A DNA stretch of 10,518 bases from Candidatus Omnitrophota bacterium. GTDB lineage: Bacteria > Omnitrophota > Gorgyraeia > 2-01-FULL-45-10. Location: assembly GCA_026387135.1 (NCBI GenBank), contig JAPLMH010000002.1:1-10518 (forward strand). Reading direction: 5' to 3'. The translations under genes were made by a program, and so were the position numbers. Numbering within the stretch: the stretch's first letter is position 1; each line of letters begins with the position of its first letter. Below, one piece after another: positions 1 to 6,193 of this stretch. Under the pieces are notes generated by a model that searched no databases, had not been told where the DNA came from, and worked only from the letters and a program-made list of their open reading frames with translations.

Positions 1-268
1 TGAATATGAGTTGGCATAATGCAATAAGCTAATAAATTAATAATCTTTCCGAATACCCCAAACCCCGAGATGTTACTCTTAACGATAGCTGTTTTTTTAT
101 TTTCTACCAAAGAAAATTTATGAGGAGGTTTAAGAAATGAATAGTACGAAATCTCATTTAACATCCTTTCGTAGTCTCTATCGCATCTGAATATAATGAA
201 CTCAGAAATACTTTTGCTAATAATATGATATGTCTCGCCTTTACAACAGGCTCTTTCCTTCGCGGCAT
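1..268 (-). pseudogene. RAYT / IS200-like Y1 (HUH) transposase, 5' part, frameshifted and cut by window edge
   Basis: Read on the minus strand, this stretch encodes the N-terminal half of a Y1 transposase of the REP-associated (TnpA_REP) type, a family that nicks single-stranded DNA with a tyrosine and an HUH metal site. The frame running off position 1 has GETYHIISKSISEF, then a D-x-D-Y-E-R-M-L-N helix, and ends with AYCIMPTHI. The last His of HUH is cut at the edge (codon CA-). This frame has no ATG, GTG or TTG before the YHII motif and follows a TAG at about 272-270. A good start exists in the next frame: ATG at 268-266, with GGGTGG six bases upstream, giving MPRRKEPVVK. Joining the two would give MPRRKEPVVKGETYHII, which reads like a normal family N-terminus, so one base seems lost near 238-243. 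Unrepaired, translation from that ATG stops after about 36 residues. A sequencing error is possible. The tyrosine lies outside the window. Confidence 0.72.
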
Positions 269-311
269 ACTATTCCACCCTTCTTTTATTAGTACATATC
301 CATTCCGGTTA

Positions 312-338
312 CCATTTCCGATCCCGGATCGGAAATGG
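312..338. repeat. Perfect inverted repeat, 12-bp arms, 3-base loop
   Basis: Arms CCATTTCCGATC (312-323) and GATCGGAAATGG (327-338) are perfectly complementary around CCG. There is no T-run on either side, so it does not look like an intrinsic terminator. It lies between the possible minus-strand promoter and the transposase start, so it would form in that mRNA leader. IS200 tnpA leaders are known to carry protective hairpins, and REP-type palindromes also accompany transposases of this family. Which of these applies here is not decided by the sequence. Confidence 0.75.
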
Positions 339-341
339 CCC

Positions 342-371
342 TATATACTATAAGACGGAAAAAAGGGTCAA
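342..371 (-). promoter_or_regulatory. Possible minus-strand promoter for the transposase remnant
   Basis: On the minus strand TTGACC (371-366) is followed after 18 bases by TATATA (347-342), an acceptable sigma70-like pair. A transcript from here would run through the hairpin at 312-338 before reaching the transposase start at 268. This is pattern matching only, in an AT-rich stretch where chance matches are common. Confidence 0.3.
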
Positions 372-405
372 ATTGTTGCAAATTATTTTAAAATAGTTTA
401 ATTTT

Positions 406-434
406 CCACCCCGGGGTGGCCATCCCCGGCGTGG
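406..434. repeat. Two adjacent GC-rich palindromes
   Basis: CCACCCCGGGGTGG (406-419) is a perfect 14-bp palindrome. It is followed without a gap by CCATCCCCGGCGTGG (420-434), an imperfect relative of it. The pair stands out sharply in AT-rich DNA; an AT palindrome TATTTTAAAATA lies just before it at 384-395. It ends 24 bases before the -35 box of the Rrf2 promoter. It could be a REP-like element linked to the transposase remnant, a regulator site, or a hairpin separating the divergent transcripts. I cannot choose between these. Confidence 0.6.
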
Positions 435-458
435 AAGTAGGTAAAATAAAAAATGTGC

Positions 459-486
459 TTGACAAATGATACTAATATGGTATCAT
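459..486 (+). promoter_or_regulatory. Sigma70-like promoter of the Rrf2-hcp operon
   Basis: TTGACA (459-464) is a consensus -35 box. A 16-base spacer leads to TATCAT (481-486), one mismatch from TATAAT. The ATG of the Rrf2 gene follows 17 bases downstream, with GAGG at 495-498 as ribosome binding site, so the mRNA leader would be very short. The spacer and -10 are covered by an inverted repeat, as expected for a repressed promoter. Confidence 0.75.
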
Positions 487-487
487 T
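465..487. promoter_or_regulatory. Candidate operator: inverted repeat over the promoter spacer and -10
   Basis: AATGATAC (465-472) and GTATCATT (480-487) form a perfect 8-bp-arm inverted repeat with a 7-base centre (TAATATG). It starts directly after the -35 box and fully covers the -10 box. Rrf2-family dimers such as IscR, NsrR and CymR bind AT-rich dyads of this general size, and such regulators commonly control their own gene. Binding by the protein encoded just downstream is therefore the simplest reading, but it is inferred. I did not notice a second copy elsewhere in the window. Confidence 0.7.
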
Positions 488-503
488 ATCGCACGAGGAT
501 TAA

Positions 504-908
504 ATGAAACTGATATCGAGAAACACAGATTATGCCGTAAGAGCGGTCTGCTACATAGCGCGACAGGATAAAAGTATAGTGTCGGTCGCAGAACTGGTAA
601 AGGCTTTAGAGATCCCCAGGCCGTTCCTCAGGAAGATACTACAGGTCTTGAATAAAAAAAGGATCCTCATCTCCAACAAAGGTTCCGGGGGCGGATTTAA
701 GTTGGCGCGGAAAGTTGATAAGATATTTTTAACGGAACTTATGGAGGCGTTCCAGGGGCCTTTTAAATTAAATGAATGCACGTTCAAAAAAGATTTATGC
801 CCCAATAGAAAATTCTGCTGGCTTAAGAACAAGATAGATATTATAGAGGATACGGTGCTTTCGGAGTTAAGTACCATGACGATCGATTCTATACTGAAAG
901 AGAAGTAA
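504..908 (+). CDS. Rrf2-family Fe-S transcription regulator (NsrR/IscR-like)
   Basis: This is a 134-residue winged helix-turn-helix regulator of the Rrf2 family. The N-terminus (MKLISRNTDYAVRA, residues 1-14) and the recognition region around IPRPFLRKILQ with the GGGFKLAR wing (62-69) are typical. Cys92, Cys99 and Cys105 (CX6CX5C) match the cluster-binding cysteines of IscR and NsrR, so an Fe-S cluster that senses NO, oxygen or cluster supply is likely. Cys16 is extra. The product probably acts in the cytoplasm as a repressor of its own operon through the dyad at 465-487. The next gene starts 3 bases after its stop, and hcp follows, which favours an NsrR-like nitrosative-stress role over housekeeping IscR. 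No isc genes are nearby, although a NifU domain lies downstream. The effector cannot be read from the sequence. Confidence 0.9.
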   Translation: MKLISRNTDYAVRAVCYIARQDKSIVSVAELVKALEIPRPFLRKILQVLNKKRILISNKGSGGGFKLARKVDKIFLTELMEAFQGPFKLNECTFKKDLCPNRKFCWLKNKIDIIEDTVLSELSTMTIDSILKEK

Positions 909-911
909 CCT

Positions 912-1754
912 ATGGCGAAGAGAAAGATAATAAAGATAGATGAAGAGAAGTGCAACGGCTGCAAGCTGTGTATCCCGAATTGTCCTGAAGGAGCTCTGCA
1001 GATAATAGACGGCAAAGCGCGGCTCATAAGCGATCTATTCTGTGACGGCCTGGGTGCATGCATAGGCCATTGCCCTCAAGGCGCTATCAATATAGAGGAG
1101 AGAGAGGCCGAAATGTACGATGAGAAGAAGGTGATGGGTAATATAGTGAAACAGGGCAAGAATACCATAATAGCGCATATAAAACATCTGAAGGAGCATA
1201 ACGAGTTCGGTTATCTCAAAGAGGCCATGGACTATCTTGTTACTAAAGGTATAAAGATAAGGCCCGGTGACCTTACAGATACAGTTGCTTCGGGCCCATG
1301 CGGTTGTCCAGGTTCAAATGTCAGCCAACAAAAAAATGCCGGTCTTGCCCCCGAAAAGCGCCTGACCCCTTCGAAGACCCATTCGCAGCTTACAACGTGG
1401 CCGGTGCAGTTAAAGCTGGTGCCGGCCTTCGCGCCGTTCCTGAATGGCGCGGATCTCCTGATAGCGGCAGATTGTGTGCCCTTCGCATATGCCGATTTTC
1501 ACGAGGACCTTCTAAAGGGGAAGATACTACTTGTAGGATGCCCAAAGCTGGACGACATCGCGTATCATAAGGAGAAGATAACTCAAATCATAATGAACAA
1601 TGATATCAAGTCCATAACGCATGCTCATATGGAGGTGCCGTGTTGTTTTGGATTTTTGTCTATAATAAAGGACGCTATCGCTGAGTCAGGGAAGAAGATC
1701 TCTTTCAGCGATGTCACTATTAGTATAACCGGGGAAAAACTAAAGGAGGTTTAA
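912..1754 (+). CDS. 4Fe-4S ferredoxin-domain protein, Hcp partner
   Basis: The N-terminal 60 residues form a ferredoxin domain. The first motif is canonical, Cys14-x2-Cys17-x2-Cys20-x3-Cys24-Pro. The second is Cys44-x5-Cys50-x3-Cys54-Pro and lacks the usual second cysteine, so that cluster may be unusual or be completed by another residue. The remaining 220 residues hold further cysteines: GPCGCPGS (Cys130, Cys132), Cys188, VGCPK (Cys210) and PCC (Cys244, Cys245). From memory, proteins of this build often sit beside hcp in anaerobes and are thought to pass electrons to it; their biochemistry is little known. The gene starts 3 bases after the Rrf2 stop, and its 3' end contains the AGGAGG ribosome binding site of hcp (1744-1749), so the three genes are surely cotranscribed. 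No signal peptide or membrane segment is visible. The electron-transfer role is inferred from position and clusters. Confidence 0.85.
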   Translation: MAKRKIIKIDEEKCNGCKLCIPNCPEGALQIIDGKARLISDLFCDGLGACIGHCPQGAINIEEREAEMYDEKKVMGNIVKQGKNTIIAHIKHLKEHNEFGYLKEAMDYLVTKGIKIRPGDLTDTVASGPCGCPGSNVSQQKNAGLAPEKRLTPSKTHSQLTTWPVQLKLVPAFAPFLNGADLLIAADCVPFAYADFHEDLLKGKILLVGCPKLDDIAYHKEKITQIIMNNDIKSITHAHMEVPCCFGFLSIIKDAIAESGKKISFSDVTISITGEKLKEV

Positions 1755-1756
1755 AT

Positions 1757-3046
1757 ATGTTCTGTTATCAGTGTGAACAGACGGCAGGCGGTACAGGGTG
1801 CACGAAGATGGGAGTTTGCGGTAAGAATGAGGATATACAAAGTCTTCAGGATACGCTTCTATATGGATTAAAAGGGATAGCCGCCTATGCATATCATGCC
1901 AGGGAGTTGGGCGCCCGCAATGAAGATGTCGACGCCTTTATGCACGAAGCGCTATTCAAAACAGTGACGAATGTGAGCTTTGACCTTAATCAGCATATTG
2001 CGATGGTGCTGAAGTGCGGCCAGATGAACCTTAAAGTAATGGAGCTTCTCGATAAAGCGCATACTGACAAATTTGGCAAGCCAACCCCTGTCGAGGTCGA
2101 TACCGGCACGAGGGCAGGCCCCGGCATACTTGTTACGGGCCATGATCTTCTTATGCTGCATAGGCTTCTTGAGCAGACGGAAGGATCCGGCGTAAATATA
2201 TATACTCACGGCGAGATGCTCCCTGCGCATGGTTATCCGGGGTTAAGAAAATTCAAACACCTTGCCGGGAATTATGGCGGCGCTTGGCAGGACCAGAAGA
2301 GAGAGTTTGCGGCCTTTTCAGGCCCAATATTGGTGAACACGAACTGCGTAATAATACCCCCGCCAAATTCATATCTTGACCGACTATTTACCGTCGGCCT
2401 GCCCGGAGTGCCGGGCGCCAAGCATATAGAAGGCCATGATTTTTCAGAAGTGATAAAGATGGCAAAGAAGCTTCCCGCCCTTCCGGCGGCGTCGGGCAAG
2501 AAGACATTGACGGGATTTCACTATACCGCCATACTCGGGCTTGCCGAAAAAATAGTGGGCCTGGTAAAGTCCGGTAAGATCAAAAGGTTCTTCCTGATCG
2601 GAGGATGCGACGGAGCGAAGCCGGGAAGAAATTATTACACCGAATTTGCCGAGAGCGTTCCCAAGGACTGCGTGATACTCACCGTAGCCTGCGGCAAATA
2701 CCGTTTCAATAAGCTCGATTTCGGTAATATCGATGGAGTGCCTAGGCTCATAGATCTGGGACAGTGTAATGACGCTTATTCGGGAGTTCAGGTGGCCCTG
2801 GCGCTTGCCAAAGTATTTAATTGCGGCGTAAATGATCTGCCTCTCTCGTTCGTCCTTTCGTGGTTTGAGCAGAAGGCGGTGGCGATCCTCTTAACCCTGT
2901 TATCTTTGGGTATAAAAGGCATCAGGATAGGCCCTACGCCTCCGGCCTTCATAACGCCCAATGTATTTAAGGTATTACAGGAGAACTTTGACCTTAAATT
3001 GATCAAAACGCCAAAAGAGGACTTAAAGGAGATATTGAAGAAGTAA
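1757..3046 (+). CDS. hcp: Hybrid-cluster protein (hydroxylamine reductase), class III
   Basis: Hcp is a cytoplasmic Fe-S enzyme that reduces NO to N2O and can reduce hydroxylamine to ammonia in vitro. All hybrid-cluster ligands known from Desulfovibrio Hcp have counterparts here: His129, Glu153 (THGEMLPAHGYP), Cys197, Cys284 (GGCDGA, the persulfide position), Cys312 (ACGKYRFN), Cys337 (GQCNDAY) and Glu371 (SWFEQKA). The N-terminal CX2CX8CX5C (Cys3, 6, 15, 21) fits a [4Fe-4S] cluster, not the [2Fe-2S] CX2CX11CX6C of enterobacterial class II. At 429 residues it is about 120 shorter than the roughly 550 of classes I and II, and the missing part follows the N-terminal cysteines. That is the hallmark of class III, known mainly from archaea and thermophilic bacteria. 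It has a strong ribosome binding site and no hcr gene beside it, so electrons probably come from the 4Fe-4S protein or a ferredoxin. Confidence 0.95.
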   Translation: MFCYQCEQTAGGTGCTKMGVCGKNEDIQSLQDTLLYGLKGIAAYAYHARELGARNEDVDAFMHEALFKTVTNVSFDLNQHIAMVLKCGQMNLKVMELLDKAHTDKFGKPTPVEVDTGTRAGPGILVTGHDLLMLHRLLEQTEGSGVNIYTHGEMLPAHGYPGLRKFKHLAGNYGGAWQDQKREFAAFSGPILVNTNCVIIPPPNSYLDRLFTVGLPGVPGAKHIEGHDFSEVIKMAKKLPALPAASGKKTLTGFHYTAILGLAEKIVGLVKSGKIKRFFLIGGCDGAKPGRNYYTEFAESVPKDCVILTVACGKYRFNKLDFGNIDGVPRLIDLGQCNDAYSGVQVALALAKVFNCGVNDLPLSFVLSWFEQKAVAILLTLLSLGIKGIRIGPTPPAFITPNVFKVLQENFDLKLIKTPKEDLKEILKK

Positions 3047-3052
3047 TATTCT

Positions 3053-3080
3053 TTATTAAAAGTTTGTTATATGTTAGAAT
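3053..3080 (+). promoter_or_regulatory. Possible internal promoter (extended -10) between hcp and the NifU-domain gene
   Basis: The 62-base gap after hcp is the largest in the cluster. It contains TGTTAGAAT (3072-3080), a good extended -10 element (TGn plus TAGAAT). The -35 is weak: TTATTA at 3053-3058 with a 16-base spacer. No terminator hairpin precedes it, so read-through from the Rrf2 promoter also seems likely. If real, it would let the second block be expressed apart from hcp. Confidence 0.4.
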
Positions 3081-3108
3081 AGAAAACCCAAAAGAAGGAG
3101 ATCTTGAA

Positions 3109-3330
3109 ATGAAAGAAAAGGTAGAGGCTGCGTTAAAGAAGATACGTCCGATGCTTCAGGCGGATGGAGGAGATATAGAGCTTGTAGATGTCTCCAAAGA
3201 CGGCGTCGTAAAAGTCAAACTTACCGGAGCGTGCGGATGCTGCCCGATGAGCCAGGTAACATTAAAGAATGCCGTAGAGCAGAAGCTGAAGAAGGAAGTC
3301 CCGGGGATAAAGTCAGTTATATCTGCGTAA
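3109..3330 (+). CDS. NifU C-terminal-like (Nfu) Fe-S scaffold protein
   Basis: This 73-residue protein is a stand-alone NifU C-terminal domain. Such Nfu proteins hold a [4Fe-4S] cluster between two subunits and hand it to target proteins. The motifs IRPMLQADGGDIEL (12-25) and GACGCCPMS (40-48) are characteristic; Cys42 and Cys45 form the CxxC ligands and Cys44 is an extra cysteine between them. I chose the ATG at 3109 because AAGGAG (3095-3100) lies eight bases before it. The frame stays open upstream to a TTG at 3064, but that extension would overlap the possible promoter and the ribosome binding site and adds residues the family lacks. Placed among many Fe-S proteins, it plausibly supplies or repairs their clusters under NO or oxygen stress; this role is inferred. 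Confidence 0.9.
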   Translation: MKEKVEAALKKIRPMLQADGGDIELVDVSKDGVVKVKLTGACGCCPMSQVTLKNAVEQKLKKEVPGIKSVISA

Positions 3331-3355
3331 CAAAGGCTTAATAGGAGGGTGTGGT

Positions 3356-3514
3356 ATGGATAAATATAAGTGCCTGATATGCGGTTATATTTATGATCCC
3401 GCCAAGGGCGATCCCGATAACGGTGTAAAGCCGGGAACAAGCTTCCAGGCTATACCGGAGGATTGGGTATGTCCCGAGTGCGGAGCTCCGAAGAGCGAGT
3501 TTGAAAAAATATAA
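3356..3514 (+). CDS. Rubredoxin
   Basis: This is a complete 52-residue rubredoxin, a small cytoplasmic one-iron electron carrier. The iron ligands are Cys6 and Cys9 (YKCLICGYIYDP) and Cys39 and Cys42 (DWVCPECGAPK). The aromatic core residues Tyr4, Tyr11, Tyr13 and Trp37, the GDPDNG loop and PGTSF segment are all in their usual places, and length is normal for the family. It starts with ATG, with GGAGG at 3344-3348 as ribosome binding site, and the ferredoxin gene follows closely. In anaerobes rubredoxin delivers electrons to flavodiiron proteins and superoxide reductases. Both are encoded downstream, as is a flavin reductase of the kind that reduces rubredoxin in Moorella. It is likely the shared carrier of this stress pathway. 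Confidence 0.97.
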   Translation: MDKYKCLICGYIYDPAKGDPDNGVKPGTSFQAIPEDWVCPECGAPKSEFEKI

Positions 3515-3528
3515 ACAGGAGGTGCGTG

Positions 3529-3714
3529 GTGAAGGCAAGAGTGGATGCGGATGCATGCATAGGATGCGGACTTTGTGAGAGCACTTGTCCGGAAGTATTC
3601 AAGATGGACGGCGATAAAGCGGTTATCATAGGCTCGGTGGTTCCCAAGGGCGCGGAAGATACCTGCAAAAAAGCGACCGAAGAATGCCCGGTCACAGCGA
3701 TCATACTAAGCTAA
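3529..3714 (+). CDS. Single-cluster [4Fe-4S] ferredoxin, Thermotoga type
   Basis: This 61-residue ferredoxin carries Cys10-x2-Cys13-x2-Cys16 and a remote Cys53-Pro as ligands for one [4Fe-4S] cluster. Cys20 and Cys46 match the pair that forms a disulfide in the Thermotoga maritima ferredoxin. The N-terminus KARVDADACIGCG is very close to that protein as I remember it. Start choice: two in-frame GTG codons are adjacent, at 3526 and 3529. AGGAGG (3517-3522) leaves only 3 bases before the first and 6 before the second, so 3529 is preferred. The gene ends 22 bases before korA, and ferredoxin is the normal electron acceptor of that enzyme. It probably links 2-oxoacid oxidation to the reductases of this cluster, possibly Hcp; that link is inference. 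Confidence 0.93.
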   Translation: MKARVDADACIGCGLCESTCPEVFKMDGDKAVIIGSVVPKGAEDTCKKATEECPVTAIILS

Positions 3715-3736
3715 AAAATATCTAAAGGTGGTTCCA

Positions 3737-5350
3737 GTGGCCGAAGTTTCCATTCTTATTGGAGGTAAGGCCGGTTTCGGGATAGATAAGTCGGGTGCGA
3801 TAATATCATTTATCATGAACTCCCTCGGCTACAGCGTCTATACCTACCGCGATTACCCGTCGATAATAAGAGGCGGCCATACGTTCTCCATAATAAGGGC
3901 CGCCACAGAGAGGATCTCGAGCCACAGGAACGCGGTGGATTATATCCTCGCCTTGAACCAGGATACCGTAACGCTTCATAAAGAGAGAGTCAAAGAGAAT
4001 TCTGTAATAGTTTACGATGTCGATAGTGTCAAATGCGACGGGGTATGCCCCGTTAAAAACGCTGTCGGCATTTCTGTTGGTAGTATTCTTAAAGAAGAGT
4101 CGGCGCCCGAGATAATGCGCAACACATGCGTTATAGGAGCCTTCTCCAAAGTCGCCGGTATAGAGTGGAGTATAGTAGAGTCGGTTTTAAAGAAAGAGAT
4201 CTCCAAAGATATAGAGATCAATATCAAAGTGGCCCGCCGCGGATATGATGAAGTCAGGGCCCTTACCGCGATCAAACCTGTTAAGGGACGACCATTGCCG
4301 CTTATTACCGGAAGCGAGGCGATGGGCCTCGGTTTCCTGAAGGCTGGGTTAGACACATATATAGCATATCCCATGACGCCGGCTTCACCGCTACTGCACT
4401 TCCTGGCAAGTGAGGCGGAAAATTACTCTATTAAAGTCATCCACCCGGAGAGCGAAATAGCCGTAATGCTTATGGCGTTGGGGTTCTCATACTGCGGGGA
4501 GTCGGTTGCCGTAGGAACTTCCGGCGGAGGATTCTGCCTGATGACCGAAGGCTTAAGTCTTTCGGGTATGGCAGAGCTGCCGGTCGTGATAGTCCTGGGT
4601 TCTAGGCCGGGTCCGAGCACGGGGTTGCCCACCTACACCTCACAGACAGAGCTTAATTTTGCTTTAAGCGCGGGGCAGGGCGAGTTCACCCGATTTGTAG
4701 CGGCGCCAACCGGCGCGGAAGATTCATATTACTGGGCCGCGTTAAGTTTAAATATCTCGAAAAAGTTCAGGATACCATCGATACTACTTACCGATAAGAC
4801 AATATGCGAGGGGCTATTTAATTTTGACATTGATTCGATAAAAGAGATAAGGCCTGAGGCGTCGTCGGTTCCTGCGTTTGGCCCGGGCAAAGGCAGGGTA
4901 GTGAAGTCAAATAGTTATGAGCATGACGAATACGGCATAACTACCGAAGATCCTGTAAAGACGGTCCAGATGCAGAGTCATAGATTACAAAAAACCAATT
5001 TATTGACCAAAGAATTGGAAAAGTACGAAATTGTGAAATGCGGCGGCAATAACAAGTCTGATACGGCTGTATTGTGCTGGGGTTCGAACAGGCCCGTTTG
5101 CGAAGAAGTCGCAAGATCGCTGGGCCTTAAAGTAATATCCCCGATAGTTCTTTCGCCTTTTCCGGTAGACGCCCTCAAGGCCGCGCTTAAAGGCATAAAA
5201 AAGATAATATCCGTCGAGAGTAACGCGACAGGCCAATTGGGTTTACTTATAAACGGTTACGGAATAAAGGTAACCACACAGATACTAAAGTACGATGGCA
5301 GGCCGTTCTCCGTTGATGAGCTGGAAAGCATTGTAAAGGGCAAGTTATGA
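3737..5350 (+). CDS. korA: 2-oxoacid:ferredoxin oxidoreductase, gamma-alpha fusion subunit (KorA-like)
   Basis: With KorB it forms an enzyme that oxidises a 2-oxoacid plus CoA to acyl-CoA and CO2 while reducing ferredoxin. Residues 1 to about 180 form the gamma domain, beginning with GGKAGFGIDKSG and including IIRGGHTF. The alpha part follows, with YPMTPASP (211-218), a variant of the conserved YPITP motif, the HPESE segment that aligns with the TPP-contacting region, and GSRPGPSTGLPT (288-299). The C-terminal domain contains LCWGSNRP and SVESNATGQLG. At 537 residues it has the usual size of two-subunit KorA/OFOR enzymes. Start: AGGTGG (3726-3731) is five bases before the GTG at 3737; an upstream GTG at 3728 overlaps that site. 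It overlaps korB by four bases. Substrate (2-oxoglutarate, a branched-chain or another 2-oxoacid) cannot be told from sequence alone. Confidence 0.92.
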   Translation: MAEVSILIGGKAGFGIDKSGAIISFIMNSLGYSVYTYRDYPSIIRGGHTFSIIRAATERISSHRNAVDYILALNQDTVTLHKERVKENSVIVYDVDSVKCDGVCPVKNAVGISVGSILKEESAPEIMRNTCVIGAFSKVAGIEWSIVESVLKKEISKDIEINIKVARRGYDEVRALTAIKPVKGRPLPLITGSEAMGLGFLKAGLDTYIAYPMTPASPLLHFLASEAENYSIKVIHPESEIAVMLMALGFSYCGESVAVGTSGGGFCLMTEGLSLSGMAELPVVIVLGSRPGPSTGLPTYTSQTELNFALSAGQGEFTRFVAAPTGAEDSYYWAALSLNISKKFRIPSILLTDKTICEGLFNFDIDSIKEIRPEASSVPAFGPGKGRVVKSNSYEHDEYGITTEDPVKTVQMQSHRLQKTNLLTKELEKYEIVKCGGNNKSDTAVLCWGSNRPVCEEVARSLGLKVISPIVLSPFPVDALKAALKGIKKIISVESNATGQLGLLINGYGIKVTTQILKYDGRPFSVDELESIVKGKL

Positions 5351-6189
5351 TAAACTTGGCGACGACTGCCGAGAATACATGGTGCGCCGGATGCGGCAAC
5401 TTCGCTATCCTAGGCGCAATAAAATCGGTATTGCAGTCCCTGGCCGAGGACGGGTTTCCTCTGGAGAATGTGGTCTTAGTCTCCGGGATCGGTTGTCACG
5501 CCAAGATAGTGGACTACATAAACGTGAATAGTTTCTATTCATTGCACGGCAGAGTCGTCCCTGTTGCAGAGGCCATAAAATTATCAAAGTCGAATGTAAA
5601 AGTGATAGGTTTTTCGGGCGACGGCGATTCTTACGGCGAAGGGATGGAGCATCTGATATTTGCCGCCAAAAGAAATATCGACATCACTATGATAATACAT
5701 AATAACCGCGTATATGGTCTCACTACGGGCCAGTATACGCCTACCTCACCTTTGGGGTTCAAGGGCCGTTCGACTCCTTTCGGCACTAAAGAGATGCCGA
5801 TAAATCCTCTCGAGGTGATGCTGGCCTCGGGCGCCACATTTTTGGCGCGCGGCACTTCGCATGGCCTGGAGCTATTAAAGAATATCTTTAAAGAGGCGAT
5901 ATTGCATAAGGGCTTCTCTTTGGTGGACGTCCTGCAGGTATGCGTCACGTTCGACAACCTCTACGAATATTACGACAAGAGGGTCTATGAGCTCAAGGAT
6001 CACAACCCGTCGGACGAAGCGGCCGCCGCCGGTAAGATAAGAGAGTGGAATTATAATAATGATGCAAAAATACCCCTCGGAGTTATGTATAAAAGAGAGG
6101 CCGAGACCTTTGACGGAAGGTTTGTAACAAAAGCGAAAATTACTGACCGCGATCCCAATATAAGAGAGTACCTGAAAGGACAGATATAA
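5347..6189 (+). CDS. korB: 2-oxoacid:ferredoxin oxidoreductase, TPP-binding beta subunit (KorB-like)
   Basis: This 280-residue beta subunit binds thiamine diphosphate and one [4Fe-4S] cluster. The TPP/Mg motif runs from GDGDSYGEG (91-99) to HNN (118-120). Cluster ligands are Cys13 and Cys16 (WCAGCGN), Cys50 (GIGCHAK) and Cys199 (QVCVTF), matching the four cysteines of Sulfolobus-type enzymes. HGRVVPVAEAIKL and the Gly-Leu-Thr-Thr-Gly-Gln-Tyr-Thr-Pro-Thr-Ser-Pro segment (124-135) are standard. Its ATG overlaps the korA stop by four bases (ATGA), a sign of coupled translation. Presence of this central-metabolism enzyme inside a stress cluster suggests it serves as the electron source, but it may simply be the organism's main enzyme of this type. 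Confidence 0.94.
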   Translation: MINLATTAENTWCAGCGNFAILGAIKSVLQSLAEDGFPLENVVLVSGIGCHAKIVDYINVNSFYSLHGRVVPVAEAIKLSKSNVKVIGFSGDGDSYGEGMEHLIFAAKRNIDITMIIHNNRVYGLTTGQYTPTSPLGFKGRSTPFGTKEMPINPLEVMLASGATFLARGTSHGLELLKNIFKEAILHKGFSLVDVLQVCVTFDNLYEYYDKRVYELKDHNPSDEAAAAGKIREWNYNNDAKIPLGVMYKREAETFDGRFVTKAKITDRDPNIREYLKGQI

Positions 6190-6193
6190 TAAT

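Noticed and set aside
312..338. Intrinsic terminator
   Set aside because: The stem is strong, but neither strand has a run of T after it.
551..1063. 170-codon open frame on the minus strand across the Rrf2 and ferredoxin genes
   Set aside because: It lies opposite two clearly recognised genes, has no known motifs and a composition expected of an antisense shadow.
1298..1570. 90-codon plus-strand open frame inside the Hcp partner gene
   Set aside because: It is an out-of-frame shadow with Arg/Pro/Ala-rich low-meaning sequence and no suitable ribosome binding site.
3064..3108. N-terminal extension of the NifU-domain protein from a TTG
   Set aside because: The extension covers the ribosome binding site for the ATG at 3109 and a possible promoter, and adds residues not typical of Nfu.
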